DNA of 49,789 bases from Alkalibacter sp964582705. Its GTDB lineage: Bacteria > Bacillota > Clostridia > Eubacteriales > Alkalibacteraceae. A program made the translations under genes and the position numbers. Each line of letters opens with the position of its first letter. Position 1 is the stretch's first letter. Positions 31,880-39,649 of this stretch are shown here, piece by piece. Location of the stretch: NCBI GenBank assembly GCA_964582705.1, contig CAZOTE010000009.1, forward strand, positions 1-49,789. Direction: 5' to 3'. The notes under the pieces were generated by a model, which ran no database searches, had not been told where the DNA came from, and saw only the letters and a list, made by a program, of their open reading frames with translations.

Positions 31880-32551
31880 CTAATGATTATGGCTCTCTTT
31901 CGGTCTATTGACCGACTCGCCCCTATAGATGATCCTTCTATTTAACAAAATTACGTCCCTGCTGTTTTCACTTAAGTACTCAAGGTCATGAGTAATCAAT
32001 ACCACTGCCTTATCCTTGTTGAAATCGTGAAGGACTCCGTATATTTCCCTCTTGTTTTCAACATCTAAATTGGCTGTAGGCTCATCCAAAATCAAAACCT
32101 CCGGATTTCCCACCAAGGCCCTTCCTATAAGCACCTTTTGAAGCTGTCCACCAGAGAGGCTGCCTATCTGTTTCTTTTGTATATGCTCCAGCTTGAGAAC
32201 TTTAACCACCTTTTCAGTCGCTTCTTTGTCCTCTTTTGAATAGCCTCTAAAGCACATTATCTTGTTTTTTATTCTTCCTGAAATTATTACATCAAATACG
32301 TTTATTGGAAAATTTCTGTCGAATTTCGTGTACTGAGGAACATATCCGATTTTCAAATTTTCTTTCAAGGTCACTTTTCCCGACCAAGGCTTTACAAGAC
32401 CCAACACTGTCTTGATAAGAGTTGTCTTTCCTCCGCCGTTAGGTCCTATTATGCTCAAAAACTCCCTATCTTGGACGGCTAGATCTATTCCGTCAAGCAC
32501 GCTATCTCCGTTGTACCTGACAGACACGCTCTCCAACTTGATAATTTCCAA
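31880..32551 (-). CDS. znuC: Zinc ABC transporter ATP-binding protein
   Basis: A 223-residue ABC ATPase on the cytoplasmic face. Walker A GPNGGGKTTL, Q-loop GYVPQY, signature LSGGQLQKV, Walker B VLILDEPT and H-loop VLITHDL are all present. The start is the TTG at 32551: AGGAGG lies 7 bases before it, whereas a TTG at 32557 is too close. The site lies within the end of znuA, so translation is coupled. Pairs with znuB. Confidence 0.93.
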   Translation of the reverse strand: MEIIKLESVSVRYNGDSVLDGIDLAVQDREFLSIIGPNGGGKTTLIKTVLGLVKPWSGKVTLKENLKIGYVPQYTKFDRNFPINVFDVIISGRIKNKIMCFRGYSKEDKEATEKVVKVLKLEHIQKKQIGSLSGGQLQKVLIGRALVGNPEVLILDEPTANLDVENKREIYGVLHDFNKDKAVVLITHDLEYLSENSRDVILLNRRIIYRGESVNRPKESHNH

Positions 32552-32553
32552 AA

Positions 32554-33510
32554 TCAACCCTCCTGGCTGAGCACCTTGCTGAATGCTTCTTCTATATTCT
32601 TGAGATTGTCTATATAATCAGGCGATAAAGGCGCAATTTCCAAAACCTCGCCACCGATTTCCCGCGCTATCGTTTCTGCTTGATTCTTATCGTGTTCCTG
32701 CTGATAAAACACTGCCTTGATTTCATTTTCCTTGGCAAAATCTATTATGCCTTTTAGTCTCTGGGCTGTAGCTTCCTTGCCCTCTTCCTCGATTGCTATC
32801 ATATTCAGTCCGTAATCATCGGCAAAATACCCCATTGAAGGATGATATATCAAGAAAGTCCTAAACTCCAAGCTTTCCATAGTCTCACTGATTCTTCTGT
32901 CCAATTCCTGAAGCTCGAATATATATGCGGCAGCATTTTCCTCGTATATCTCAGCATTTTCTGGGTCTATCCTTGAAATGTTGTCCCTAATAGCTTCTAC
33001 CATCACCACGGCTCTTTTCGGAGACATCCAAATATGAGTATCCCTGCCTTCATGGTTATGGTCGTCCTCATCTTCATCGTGGCTACGATCATGGTCGTGG
33101 TCATCTTCATGATAAAAATTATTTTCTGAGTATTCGATATAGGGATATACGCTGTCCACAATATCCGCTAAGTTTACAAACTCCATTTCAGTATTCAGAT
33201 CTTTTGCACTGGATAAAAGCCCGGCTTGTTCAACAGGCACGCCTATGGTGAAGTAGATCGCCGCCTCGCTGAAAGCCACCATGTCTCTCGGTCTTGGCTG
33301 ATAATTTTCGGGATTGTTTCCCGGAGGTATCATAGTTACCACCTCCACCAGATCCCCACCTACCTTTTCCACAAATGTTGCCTGTGGTACAATAGATACC
33401 GCTATTTTAATTTTTGCTTTCTCATCGTTATTTACCCCTTCCGCGGTGCAAGAAACAAGTAACATACCCATAATCACCACAAGAATTAAAGTTTTTAGCC
33501 TCATCTTCAT
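32554..33510 (-). CDS. znuA: Zinc ABC transporter substrate-binding lipoprotein
   Basis: A 318-residue cluster A-I solute-binding protein. Lipoprotein signal with lipobox VSCT (Cys near 21), so it sits outside the membrane. Between the ligand motifs is an acidic His-rich loop (about 125-155, HEDDHDHDRS and similar), characteristic of Zn-binding ZnuA. Metal-site His residues occur in PENYQP (usually adjacent), RDTHIWMSPKR and YHPSMGYFA. First gene of the znu operon; GGAG lies about 10 bases before the ATG. Mn specificity is possible but the His-rich loop favours Zn. Confidence 0.93.
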   Translation of the reverse strand: MKMRLKTLILVVIMGMLLVSCTAEGVNNDEKAKIKIAVSIVPQATFVEKVGGDLVEVVTMIPPGNNPENYQPRPRDMVAFSEAAIYFTIGVPVEQAGLLSSAKDLNTEMEFVNLADIVDSVYPYIEYSENNFYHEDDHDHDRSHDEDEDDHNHEGRDTHIWMSPKRAVVMVEAIRDNISRIDPENAEIYEENAAAYIFELQELDRRISETMESLEFRTFLIYHPSMGYFADDYGLNMIAIEEEGKEATAQRLKGIIDFAKENEIKAVFYQQEHDKNQAETIAREIGGEVLEIAPLSPDYIDNLKNIEEAFSKVLSQEG

Positions 33511-33528
33511 CGAACTTCAGCTCCTTAT

Positions 33529-33543
33529 TGCAACTTATTTGCA
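33529..33543. promoter_or_regulatory. TGCAA-N5-TTGCA inverted repeat in the znuA leader
   Basis: A perfect 5-5-5 repeat 19 bases upstream of the znuA start. A candidate operator for the divergent Fur/Zur protein, but unlike the Bacillus Zur consensus, so support is weak. Confidence 0.35.
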
Positions 33544-33570
33544 TTTACTTATATTTTACTTTTTTTTTAT

Positions 33571-33600
33571 TTGAAGGTCAATACCAAGATGTATTATAAT
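33571..33600 (+). promoter_or_regulatory. Promoter of the Fur-family regulator gene
   Basis: TTGAAG (33571-33576) and TATAAT (33595-33600), 18 bases apart, 23 bases before the start codon. GTGGAGG precedes the ATG. Confidence 0.6.
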
Positions 33601-33622
33601 GAAGCAAGTGGAGGAATGAACT

Positions 33623-34054
33623 ATGAACCTAGATGAACTTTTCAAGACAATTAAAGAATCCGGCCTTCGGATGACATCCCAAAGACTGCTGATCCTGCAG
33701 GCTCTAGTAGATTCTGCGGACACGTTGGTATCAGCCGAATCTCTTTTGAAAAAGTGTATAGAAAAGATGCCTGCAACCAACATGACTACCGTATATAGGA
33801 ACCTTGAGGCCCTTGAAAAACTGAAGCTTCTCCATAAAACTACGGATGCCAAAGGAACAGCCCTCTACAAACTTATTTGCTCTAACTCCCACCACCACCA
33901 TATCCAGTGCATGGGCTGCGGAAAAATCCTAACCTTCGATTTCTGCCCAATAGCGGAGTTTCAACAAATTGCTGAAGGCAAAAGGTTCCGCCTGACAGAT
34001 CACCATATCGAGCTCTTCGGTTATTGCGAATCCTGTCAGAAAAACAAGGAGTAA
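33623..34054 (+). CDS. Fur family transcriptional regulator, probably Zur
   Basis: A 143-residue metalloregulator: N-terminal winged helix (about 1-80, SGLRMTSQRLLILQAL and MTTVYRNLEAL) and C-terminal dimer domain with metal-binding HHHHIQCMGCGKI (two Cys of the structural zinc site) and a second pair in YCESCQKN. It lies divergently next to znuABC, the usual place for the zinc-uptake repressor Zur. Fur or PerR specificity cannot be excluded from sequence alone. Confidence 0.9.
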   Translation: MNLDELFKTIKESGLRMTSQRLLILQALVDSADTLVSAESLLKKCIEKMPATNMTTVYRNLEALEKLKLLHKTTDAKGTALYKLICSNSHHHHIQCMGCGKILTFDFCPIAEFQQIAEGKRFRLTDHHIELFGYCESCQKNKE

Positions 34055-34137
34055 TAATACACTGACGAATAAGCGTGCCCTTTTCAGGCTTTCATCGTAA
34101 CATGTATAACATTACAAAATCAAGGGAGTGATATAGT

Positions 34138-34455
34138 ATGAATAAAAAGATAGCAGTAGCAAGCAGTGACGGCAAATTTATTAATCAGCATTTCGGCCAT
34201 GCCACAAAGTTTTTGATTTTTTCTGCAAAAGATGGTGCTTACGATTTCTTGGAGCTTATTGAAACCCAGCCTTATTGCAACTGGGGAGAACATGAAGACG
34301 AAGATTTAAAAGAGGCTGTGGAAAAGCTTCTTGGCTGTGACATGGTCATCGCCAGCCAAATAGGACCGGGAGCATGGGAAGTTTTGATCCAGCACGGAAT
34401 CGAGCCCGTACAAAAGCACGGTTTCATAGAAGATGTGTTAAGCCAGCTTTTCTAG
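34138..34455 (+). CDS. NifX/NifB C-terminal-like protein (dinitrogenase Fe-Mo cofactor family)
   Basis: A 105-residue single-domain protein of the dinitrogenase iron-molybdenum cofactor biosynthesis family (IPR003731 type): KIAVASSDGKFINQHFGHATKFLIF start and DMVIASQIGPGAWEVLIQHGIEP end. In nitrogen fixers such domains carry FeMo cofactor precursors; short stand-alone copies are common in Clostridia without nitrogenase and probably carry metal clusters. No nif genes are nearby. It follows the Zur-like gene by 83 bases. Confidence 0.88.
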   Translation: MNKKIAVASSDGKFINQHFGHATKFLIFSAKDGAYDFLELIETQPYCNWGEHEDEDLKEAVEKLLGCDMVIASQIGPGAWEVLIQHGIEPVQKHGFIEDVLSQLF

Positions 34456-34464
34456 CCAAAAAAA

Positions 34465-34590
34465 GAAAATCCCGAACCCTCACTTTGTGAGTCTGCTCTG
34501 GATAATCAGTTTAAACGCATCCCGTTCCATAATGCATCCCCCAATAAACATTCAACGATTAAACTTATCCAAAACAATTTCGGGAATTTT
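34465..34590. other. Imperfect inverted-repeat element (possible small RNA on minus, or MITE remnant)
   Basis: The ends are near-perfect inverted repeats (AAAATCCCGAA at 34467 and TTCGGGAATTTT at 34579), and inside them GGATAATCAGTTTAAACG (34499) partly matches the complement of CGATTAAACTTATCC (34549). On the minus strand the element ends in a run of seven T. It also holds a tiny frame starting ATGGAACGGG with GGGGGAT before it. Either a folded RNA or a decayed small mobile element. Confidence 0.45.
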
Positions 34591-34670
34591 AACTAAAATA
34601 TTTTAAATAATAGCAACCTGAACTATTAGCTATATTATATCCCATGTCAAATAATTTAATCTTCTGACAA

Positions 34671-34711
34671 GACAATTGTCATTGACATTTATAGTCACGG
34701 TATGTCATTAT
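34671..34711 (+). promoter_or_regulatory. Promoter with clustered TGACA/TGTCA repeats upstream of the HTH regulator
   Basis: TTGACA (34682-34687) and CATTAT (34706-34711) with 18 bases between. Directly upstream is the palindrome GACAATTGTC (34671-34680), and TGTCA/TGACA units recur from 34655 to 34709 (at least six). This looks like an operator array, possibly for autoregulation. Confidence 0.5.
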
Positions 34712-34739
34712 GAAAATATAGATATTGGGGGGTGGAATC

Positions 34740-36323
34740 ATGAGTTTTTCAAAGAATTTAAGTCAATTAATGGATTTTTTAAAGATCAGCAACAGTAAGC
34801 TGGCTAAATTTGTAAAGGTAGACCCTTCTCTTGTGAGCAGATGGAAATCCGGAAACCGAAGCATCAGCATAAATTCACCTTATATTCTTTCCATTGCAGA
34901 ATATATAATTCATTCCTGCACATACGATTATCAAAAAAATTATATCTACGAAATAATAAAATTACACAAAGATTATGTGGAAGAGTACAAAAAAAACAGT
35001 GATTTGGAGATTCTGGCGGATTGGCTCGCCACCTATGGCACCAATCGCAGAAATGTTCCGGACAGCGCCGAAGCTCTTTCATCGGGCATAATAAATAAAA
35101 TCAGCAAGCTCAGCTCCCACGAAGATAGTATTCCCCAGCCATTTGACTCCATGCCAGAGATAGCCCCCGGGTCGGCTCCCGATAAATACGTTTTTGAAAT
35201 ATATGCAGGCAACGAGGGCAGAAGACATGCGGTATTGAATTTCCTCAAGTCTGTCTTAAGTTCTGATGCCAAGGAAGAGCTTTATCTGTTAAGCGAAGCC
35301 AACATGGAATGGATGACTGAAGACGGAGAGTTTTTAAAAGTTTGGGCTAAGCTTCTAGAAAAAATCATCGAAGAAAGACATCAGGTCATTATAATCCACA
35401 CAGTAAACAGGGATATAACCGAACTTTACAGCATCCTAACATACTGGATACCATTGCATTTAAAAGGAAAAATCAAATCCTATTACTTTCCCAGATATGT
35501 AGAATCCCGGGTTAAGCAGACCTGTTTCATAGCAAAGGGGAAAATGGCTCTGATCGCTTATGAAAATTCTGACTTGAATGAGCCCAACAGAACATTTTGC
35601 TACTCGGATCCTGTATCCACGAAAGTTTTTGAAAACAACTTCCTGGCTATACTGAGCCAGTGCAAGACATTGCTTCGATTATACGAAAAAGAAAACAGGA
35701 ATTCATATTTCAACTACTGGGACGCTACTATGTCATATCCGGGATGCTATCATACGATACGAAATCATTTAAATCCTGTTTTCATAGATAAAACTTTCAT
35801 CGAAAACCATTTTTCAGACCAGACAAGCGTTGGATTCTATCTTAACATAAAGAACGTCTTCTCGGACAAACTGGACACTTTTCCGATATGGGATTATGTC
35901 AACCTGGATGTCCTAGAAGAGATAACCCACACGAAAACCTACAGGCACCCAATGGGCACTTTGCTCTCAGAAGGCCACATAACCTTAAAAGGGGAGATTC
36001 TCATCTCCTATTTGAACAACATCGTAAAAGCCCTGAAAGAAAACCCAAACTACAACCTTTGCTTTTACATCAGGAGTAAGGAAACAAACCTGGAGAAATT
36101 GAACATATTCTACAAGGAAAATTCTGCCGCCACCTTCAATATCTACAACAGGCGATCTGGCAAGTATATTTCCCTTGTATTGGATGAAATCAATATATTA
36201 AAGACTTTTGACTATTATTTTGAGGATTTCAAAAGCAGGATACCCTCTTTCTACAAAAAAAAGGATGAGGTGATCAAGCTGCTTGAACGGGCAATCGAGA
36301 TTGTAGATGGAAAGGATTTATAG
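34740..36323 (+). CDS. Large HTH-containing regulator of unknown family
   Basis: A 527-residue protein. The N-terminal 65 residues form an XRE-like HTH (LAKFVKVDPSLVSRWKSGNRSI is the recognition region). The rest, about 450 residues, is soluble and unassigned; it contains VIIIHTVNRD, IPLHLKGKIKSYYFPRY and FCYSDPVST, probably a ligand-sensing domain, and ends in a helical RAIEIVDG segment. No kinase, ATPase or nuclease motif is evident. GGGGGGTGG lies 5 bases before the ATG. It is divergent from nothing; the nearest plus gene is the NifX-like one. Likely a stress or metabolic regulator, but its target is unknown. Confidence 0.78.
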   Translation: MSFSKNLSQLMDFLKISNSKLAKFVKVDPSLVSRWKSGNRSISINSPYILSIAEYIIHSCTYDYQKNYIYEIIKLHKDYVEEYKKNSDLEILADWLATYGTNRRNVPDSAEALSSGIINKISKLSSHEDSIPQPFDSMPEIAPGSAPDKYVFEIYAGNEGRRHAVLNFLKSVLSSDAKEELYLLSEANMEWMTEDGEFLKVWAKLLEKIIEERHQVIIIHTVNRDITELYSILTYWIPLHLKGKIKSYYFPRYVESRVKQTCFIAKGKMALIAYENSDLNEPNRTFCYSDPVSTKVFENNFLAILSQCKTLLRLYEKENRNSYFNYWDATMSYPGCYHTIRNHLNPVFIDKTFIENHFSDQTSVGFYLNIKNVFSDKLDTFPIWDYVNLDVLEEITHTKTYRHPMGTLLSEGHITLKGEILISYLNNIVKALKENPNYNLCFYIRSKETNLEKLNIFYKENSAATFNIYNRRSGKYISLVLDEINILKTFDYYFEDFKSRIPSFYKKKDEVIKLLERAIEIVDGKDL

Positions 36324-36328
36324 TTTAA

Positions 36329-36667
36329 CTACATTACTATAATCTCGTACCCTTCTTTCATGTACCGGTACATCGATGGATGACCTTTGAGATCTTCACC
36401 CATGGGTATACCTAGACTTTCGTTAAATTCTAGAACGCCCATTTTTGCCGAACAGGCCTTGCAGATGCTGTCTATAAGGCCTGTTTCTTTAGCCTTTAAG
36501 TACAGATTGTTTTTGTTTTTTTCCAATATTTCCGGAAGCTTCACCGCTTCACCTTCGAAAATTATTTTAGCCTCCTCCCCTTTCTCATGAAGATCCAACG
36601 CGTTTAACAGCACGTGAACGAAGCACATTTCCTGTCCCCTGAACGCAAAGAATGCAGTTTTTTTCAT
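36329..36667 (-). CDS. DsrE-like small conserved protein
   Basis: A 112-residue cytoplasmic protein: KKTAFFAFRGQEMCFVHVLLNALDL start, KIIFEGEAVKLP, then CKACSAKMGV with two Cys spaced CxxC, and a short tail. The fold pattern resembles DsrE/DsrF-type sulfur-relay proteins, which carry persulfide on Cys. GGAGGAG lies just before the ATG at 36667. Convergent with the HTH regulator (5 bases apart) and upstream of adhE on the same strand, but separated from it by a terminator. Sulfur transfer is inference. Confidence 0.75.
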   Translation of the reverse strand: MKKTAFFAFRGQEMCFVHVLLNALDLHEKGEEAKIIFEGEAVKLPEILEKNKNNLYLKAKETGLIDSICKACSAKMGVLEFNESLGIPMGEDLKGHPSMYRYMKEGYEIIVM

Positions 36668-36726
36668 TTTAATCTCCTCCATTTTAATCTTTTATCCCTT
36701 TATACCCATAGCCGCGTAAATTAAAT

Positions 36727-36762
36727 CGAGATAAAGGATACCTCCTGGCATCCTTTATCTCG
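36727..36762 (-). terminator. Terminator of adhE
   Basis: A 13-bp stem (CGAGATAAAGGAT with ATCCTTTATCTCG) around a 10-base loop, 21 bases beyond the adhE stop codon; the minus tail is ATTTAATTTAC. Confidence 0.7.
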
Positions 36763-36782
36763 AAATATTTTGTATGAATTTC

Positions 36783-39386
36783 TTAATACGCCTTTTTATA
36801 TATCTCGGCTAATTCTCTTACCAGGGGCATTTTGGGATTTGCCGTGGTGCATTGATCTTCAAACGCTCTCTCAGCCAAGAAATCAACCTTACCTGCGAAT
36901 TCTTTTTTATCCACTCCGCAGTCCCCTATTGTTGCCGGAATCCCTACTTCCTTTGCCAAGGCCCGGATCGCTTCTACAAGGCTTTTTACTCCCTGCTCCG
37001 TGGTAGCTGCCGGAAGCCCCAGCACTTTCGCAATTTCAGCGTACTTTTTGTCAGCTATAAAGGTTTCATACTTGGGGAATGATACGAATTTATTAGGTTT
37101 TTTTCCATTGAAATCAACAACATGGGGCAGCAGTATAGCATTTGCCCTCCCGTGGGAAATGTGGAATTCCCCTCCCAGCTTGTGTGCCAAAGAGTGGTTT
37201 ATCCCAAGAAATGCGTTAGTAAATGCCATACCAGCTATGCAGCTCGCATTATGCATTTTTTCTCTCGCCAACTTGTCTCCCCCATCCCTGTATGCTCTTG
37301 GCAAGTACTCGAAAACAAGCTGAATGGCTTTTATCGCCAATGCATCCGTATAATCCGAGGCTAAAATGCTGACATAGGCCTCAATAGCATGGGTCAATAC
37401 GTCAAGCCCGGTATCCGCAGTTATGGTTTGGGGAACAGTCATAACAAAGTCAGGATCTAGTATTGCTACGTCTGGTGTCAGTTCGTAGTCCGCCAGAGGA
37501 TACTTTATGTTTTTGACTTTATCTGTAATTACCGCAAAACTAGTAACTTCAGAACCTGTGCCGCTTGTCGTGGGTATTGCCACCATCTTTGACTTGCTGC
37601 CCATCTTAGGGAATTTGAAAACTCTCTTTCTTATGTCCATAAATTTAAGCTTAAGAGAATCGAATTCAAGATCTGGATGCTCATAAAACAGCCACATTCC
37701 CTTAGCTGCATCCATTGCGCTTCCACCCCCCAAGGCGATGATCACATCAGGTTTGAACCTCTCCATAGCCTTTGCTCCCTTAAGGACGGTTTCTACTGAA
37801 GGATCCGGTTCCACCTCTGTGAATATTTCGCTGTGCACATAAGTCTGACGCTTTCTAAGGTAATACAACACCTTGTCAACGTAGCCCAGGCTCACCATGG
37901 CTGGATCAGTCACGATAAACGCTCTGCTTATATCCGGCATCTTTTCGAGATACTGGGTGGACCCAAACTCGAAAAAGATTTTCTCAGGGATTTTAAACCA
38001 CTGCATATTCACTCTCCTCTTGGCAACTCTTTTTTTATTAATCAAATTTACAGCTGTTACATTCGCAGTCGTTGAATTTGCCCCAAAGCTTCCACACCCC
38101 AGCGTCAGTGAAGGCATATTGGTGTTGTATATATCTCCTATAGCTCCATGGGTGGACGGGGAGTTGACTATCAGCCTTCCACACTTGATTCTGGTTGCAA
38201 ATTCTCTGATCACTTCATCATTATCGCTATGTATTACCGCTGAATGCCCCATTCCTCCAAATTCCACCATTTCTTCAGCTCTCTTAATCCCGTCTTGAAT
38301 AGTATCCGCCACTAAGTAAGCCAATACCGGGCTTAGCTTCTCTCTTGAGAGCGGGTAAGCAGGTCCTATGCCTTTAATCTTGGCTACTAGAATCTTCGTG
38401 TCTTTATCTACTTCAAAACCTGCGTTTTTAGCTATCTCCCAAGGAGATTTTCCCACTACTTCAGGATTAACCGCACCTTTGTCAGAGTTTATCACATACT
38501 TCTCAAGTTTTTCTCTTTCCTCTTCGGTGGTGAAGTAGCAATTGTTTTGTTTCATGTATGATTCAAATTCCTCAGATATCTCCTTGTCTACGATGGCTGC
38601 TTGTTCTGAAGCGCAGATCATGCCGTTATCGAAGGATTTTGACAACATCAAGTCGGTAGCAGCCCTTTTTACGTTTGCAGTCTTCTCTATGTAGCATGGG
38701 ACATTTCCCGGACCCACGCCTAGGGCTGGCTTACCAGTGCTGTAGGCCGCTCTTACCATACCCGATCCTCCAGTTGCAAGTACCAAGGCTACATCCTTGT
38801 GGTTCATCAGCTGATTCGTAGCATCTATCGAAGGCTGTTCAATCCACTGGATGCAATCCTCTGGTGCCCCTGCCTCTATTGCCGCATCCCTTACCACTTT
38901 TGCAGCTTCTGAGCTGCACTTTTGTGCGGCAGGATGGAATGCAAATATTATGGGATTTCTAGTCTTCATAGCTATTATCGCCTTAAACATAGTTGTGGAT
39001 GTTGGATTCGTTACAGGAGTGACCCCTGCTATTACCCCTACAGGCTCTGCTACTTCTTCGTAACCCTCCAATTCGTTTATATTGATCGTACCTACAGTCT
39101 TGTCGTATTTTATGCTGTGATATACGTATTCAGTTGCAAACAAGTTCTTTGTTATCTTATCCTCGTATACTCCCCTGCCTGTCTCCTCTACGGCCATTTT
39201 TGCCAGTGGCATGTGTTGATCCAGTCCCGCCATGGACATGGCCTTAACTATTCCATCCACTTTCTCCTGATCAAAAGCCATGAATTTATCAAGGGCTTTC
39301 TTCGCTTTTCCCGCCATAATATCCACTACATTAGACACATTTTTCTCCATTGCTATTTGTTCTTTGCCAACCTCTTTAACCGCCAT
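36783..39386 (-). CDS. adhE: Bifunctional acetaldehyde-CoA/alcohol dehydrogenase
   Basis: An 867-residue fusion that reduces acetyl-CoA to acetaldehyde and then ethanol with NADH. The N-terminal CoA-acylating aldehyde dehydrogenase (about 1-440) has GVTPVTNPTST and the active Cys in DNGMICASEQ. The C-terminal iron alcohol dehydrogenase (about 455-867) has GGGSAMDAAKGMW and the metal site with Asp/His residues in GINHSLAHKLGGEFHISHGRANA (quoted in pieces). AGGAGG precedes the ATG at 39386. A monocistronic unit with a Rex-like operator upstream, so it is probably repressed when NADH is low. It can reoxidise NADH made by acetoin or amino-acid breakdown. Confidence 0.96.
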   Translation of the reverse strand: MAVKEVGKEQIAMEKNVSNVVDIMAGKAKKALDKFMAFDQEKVDGIVKAMSMAGLDQHMPLAKMAVEETGRGVYEDKITKNLFATEYVYHSIKYDKTVGTININELEGYEEVAEPVGVIAGVTPVTNPTSTTMFKAIIAMKTRNPIIFAFHPAAQKCSSEAAKVVRDAAIEAGAPEDCIQWIEQPSIDATNQLMNHKDVALVLATGGSGMVRAAYSTGKPALGVGPGNVPCYIEKTANVKRAATDLMLSKSFDNGMICASEQAAIVDKEISEEFESYMKQNNCYFTTEEEREKLEKYVINSDKGAVNPEVVGKSPWEIAKNAGFEVDKDTKILVAKIKGIGPAYPLSREKLSPVLAYLVADTIQDGIKRAEEMVEFGGMGHSAVIHSDNDEVIREFATRIKCGRLIVNSPSTHGAIGDIYNTNMPSLTLGCGSFGANSTTANVTAVNLINKKRVAKRRVNMQWFKIPEKIFFEFGSTQYLEKMPDISRAFIVTDPAMVSLGYVDKVLYYLRKRQTYVHSEIFTEVEPDPSVETVLKGAKAMERFKPDVIIALGGGSAMDAAKGMWLFYEHPDLEFDSLKLKFMDIRKRVFKFPKMGSKSKMVAIPTTSGTGSEVTSFAVITDKVKNIKYPLADYELTPDVAILDPDFVMTVPQTITADTGLDVLTHAIEAYVSILASDYTDALAIKAIQLVFEYLPRAYRDGGDKLAREKMHNASCIAGMAFTNAFLGINHSLAHKLGGEFHISHGRANAILLPHVVDFNGKKPNKFVSFPKYETFIADKKYAEIAKVLGLPAATTEQGVKSLVEAIRALAKEVGIPATIGDCGVDKKEFAGKVDFLAERAFEDQCTTANPKMPLVRELAEIYKKAY

Positions 39387-39426
39387 TTCCAACCTCCTGT
39401 TATTTTGTATTTTTAACTTAACTTTA

Positions 39427-39444
39427 TTGTTAATTATTTATCAT
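39427..39444 (-). promoter_or_regulatory. Rex-like operator upstream of adhE
   Basis: TTGTTAA-TTAT-TTATCAT matches the Rex consensus TTGTTAA-N4-TTAACAA at 12 of 14 positions. Located between the -10 element and the start codon, where binding of Rex at low NADH would block transcription. Confidence 0.65.
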
Positions 39445-39460
39445 TATCTTGTTATTTTTA

Positions 39461-39489
39461 ATTATCTATGATAAATCATTGTTAGTCAA
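39461..39489 (-). promoter_or_regulatory. adhE promoter
   Basis: On minus TTGACT (39489-39484) and GATAAT (39466-39461) are 17 bases apart. The spacer holds ATGAT-AA-ATCAT (39468-39479), a possible second regulator site. Confidence 0.65.
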
Positions 39490-39583
39490 TAGATTTTCGA
39501 TATATTTTTAACGATAAATCCGGTTAAACGTTTGCAGCTTTTTTCTATATTTTTCTTTTATATCAGTGTATTTTTCTCATAAG

Positions 39584-39628
39584 AAAAAGATCTTCTCAGA
39601 ATTTCTTCCTTCAAAGATCTTTTTTAAT
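39584..39628 (-). terminator. Terminator of the DUF523-DUF1722 gene
   Basis: AAAAAGATCTT pairs with AAGATCTTTTT around a 19-base loop; on minus a T-run (TTTTTCTTATG) follows. Lies 22 bases after the stop codon. Confidence 0.65.
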
Positions 39629-39649
39629 TCGAAACATTTCGTTTGTTAT

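Larger units (their letters stand above)
34456..34739. other. Intergenic region with an imperfect inverted-repeat element and TGACA-rich promoter
   Basis: No gene on plus. A structured element (34465-34590) and a promoter region (34670-34711) are described separately. The rest is AT-rich with no further signals. Confidence 0.6.

Noticed and set aside
34138..34455. Evidence for nitrogen fixation
   Set aside because: A stand-alone NifX-like domain is common without nitrogenase, and no other nif gene is present.
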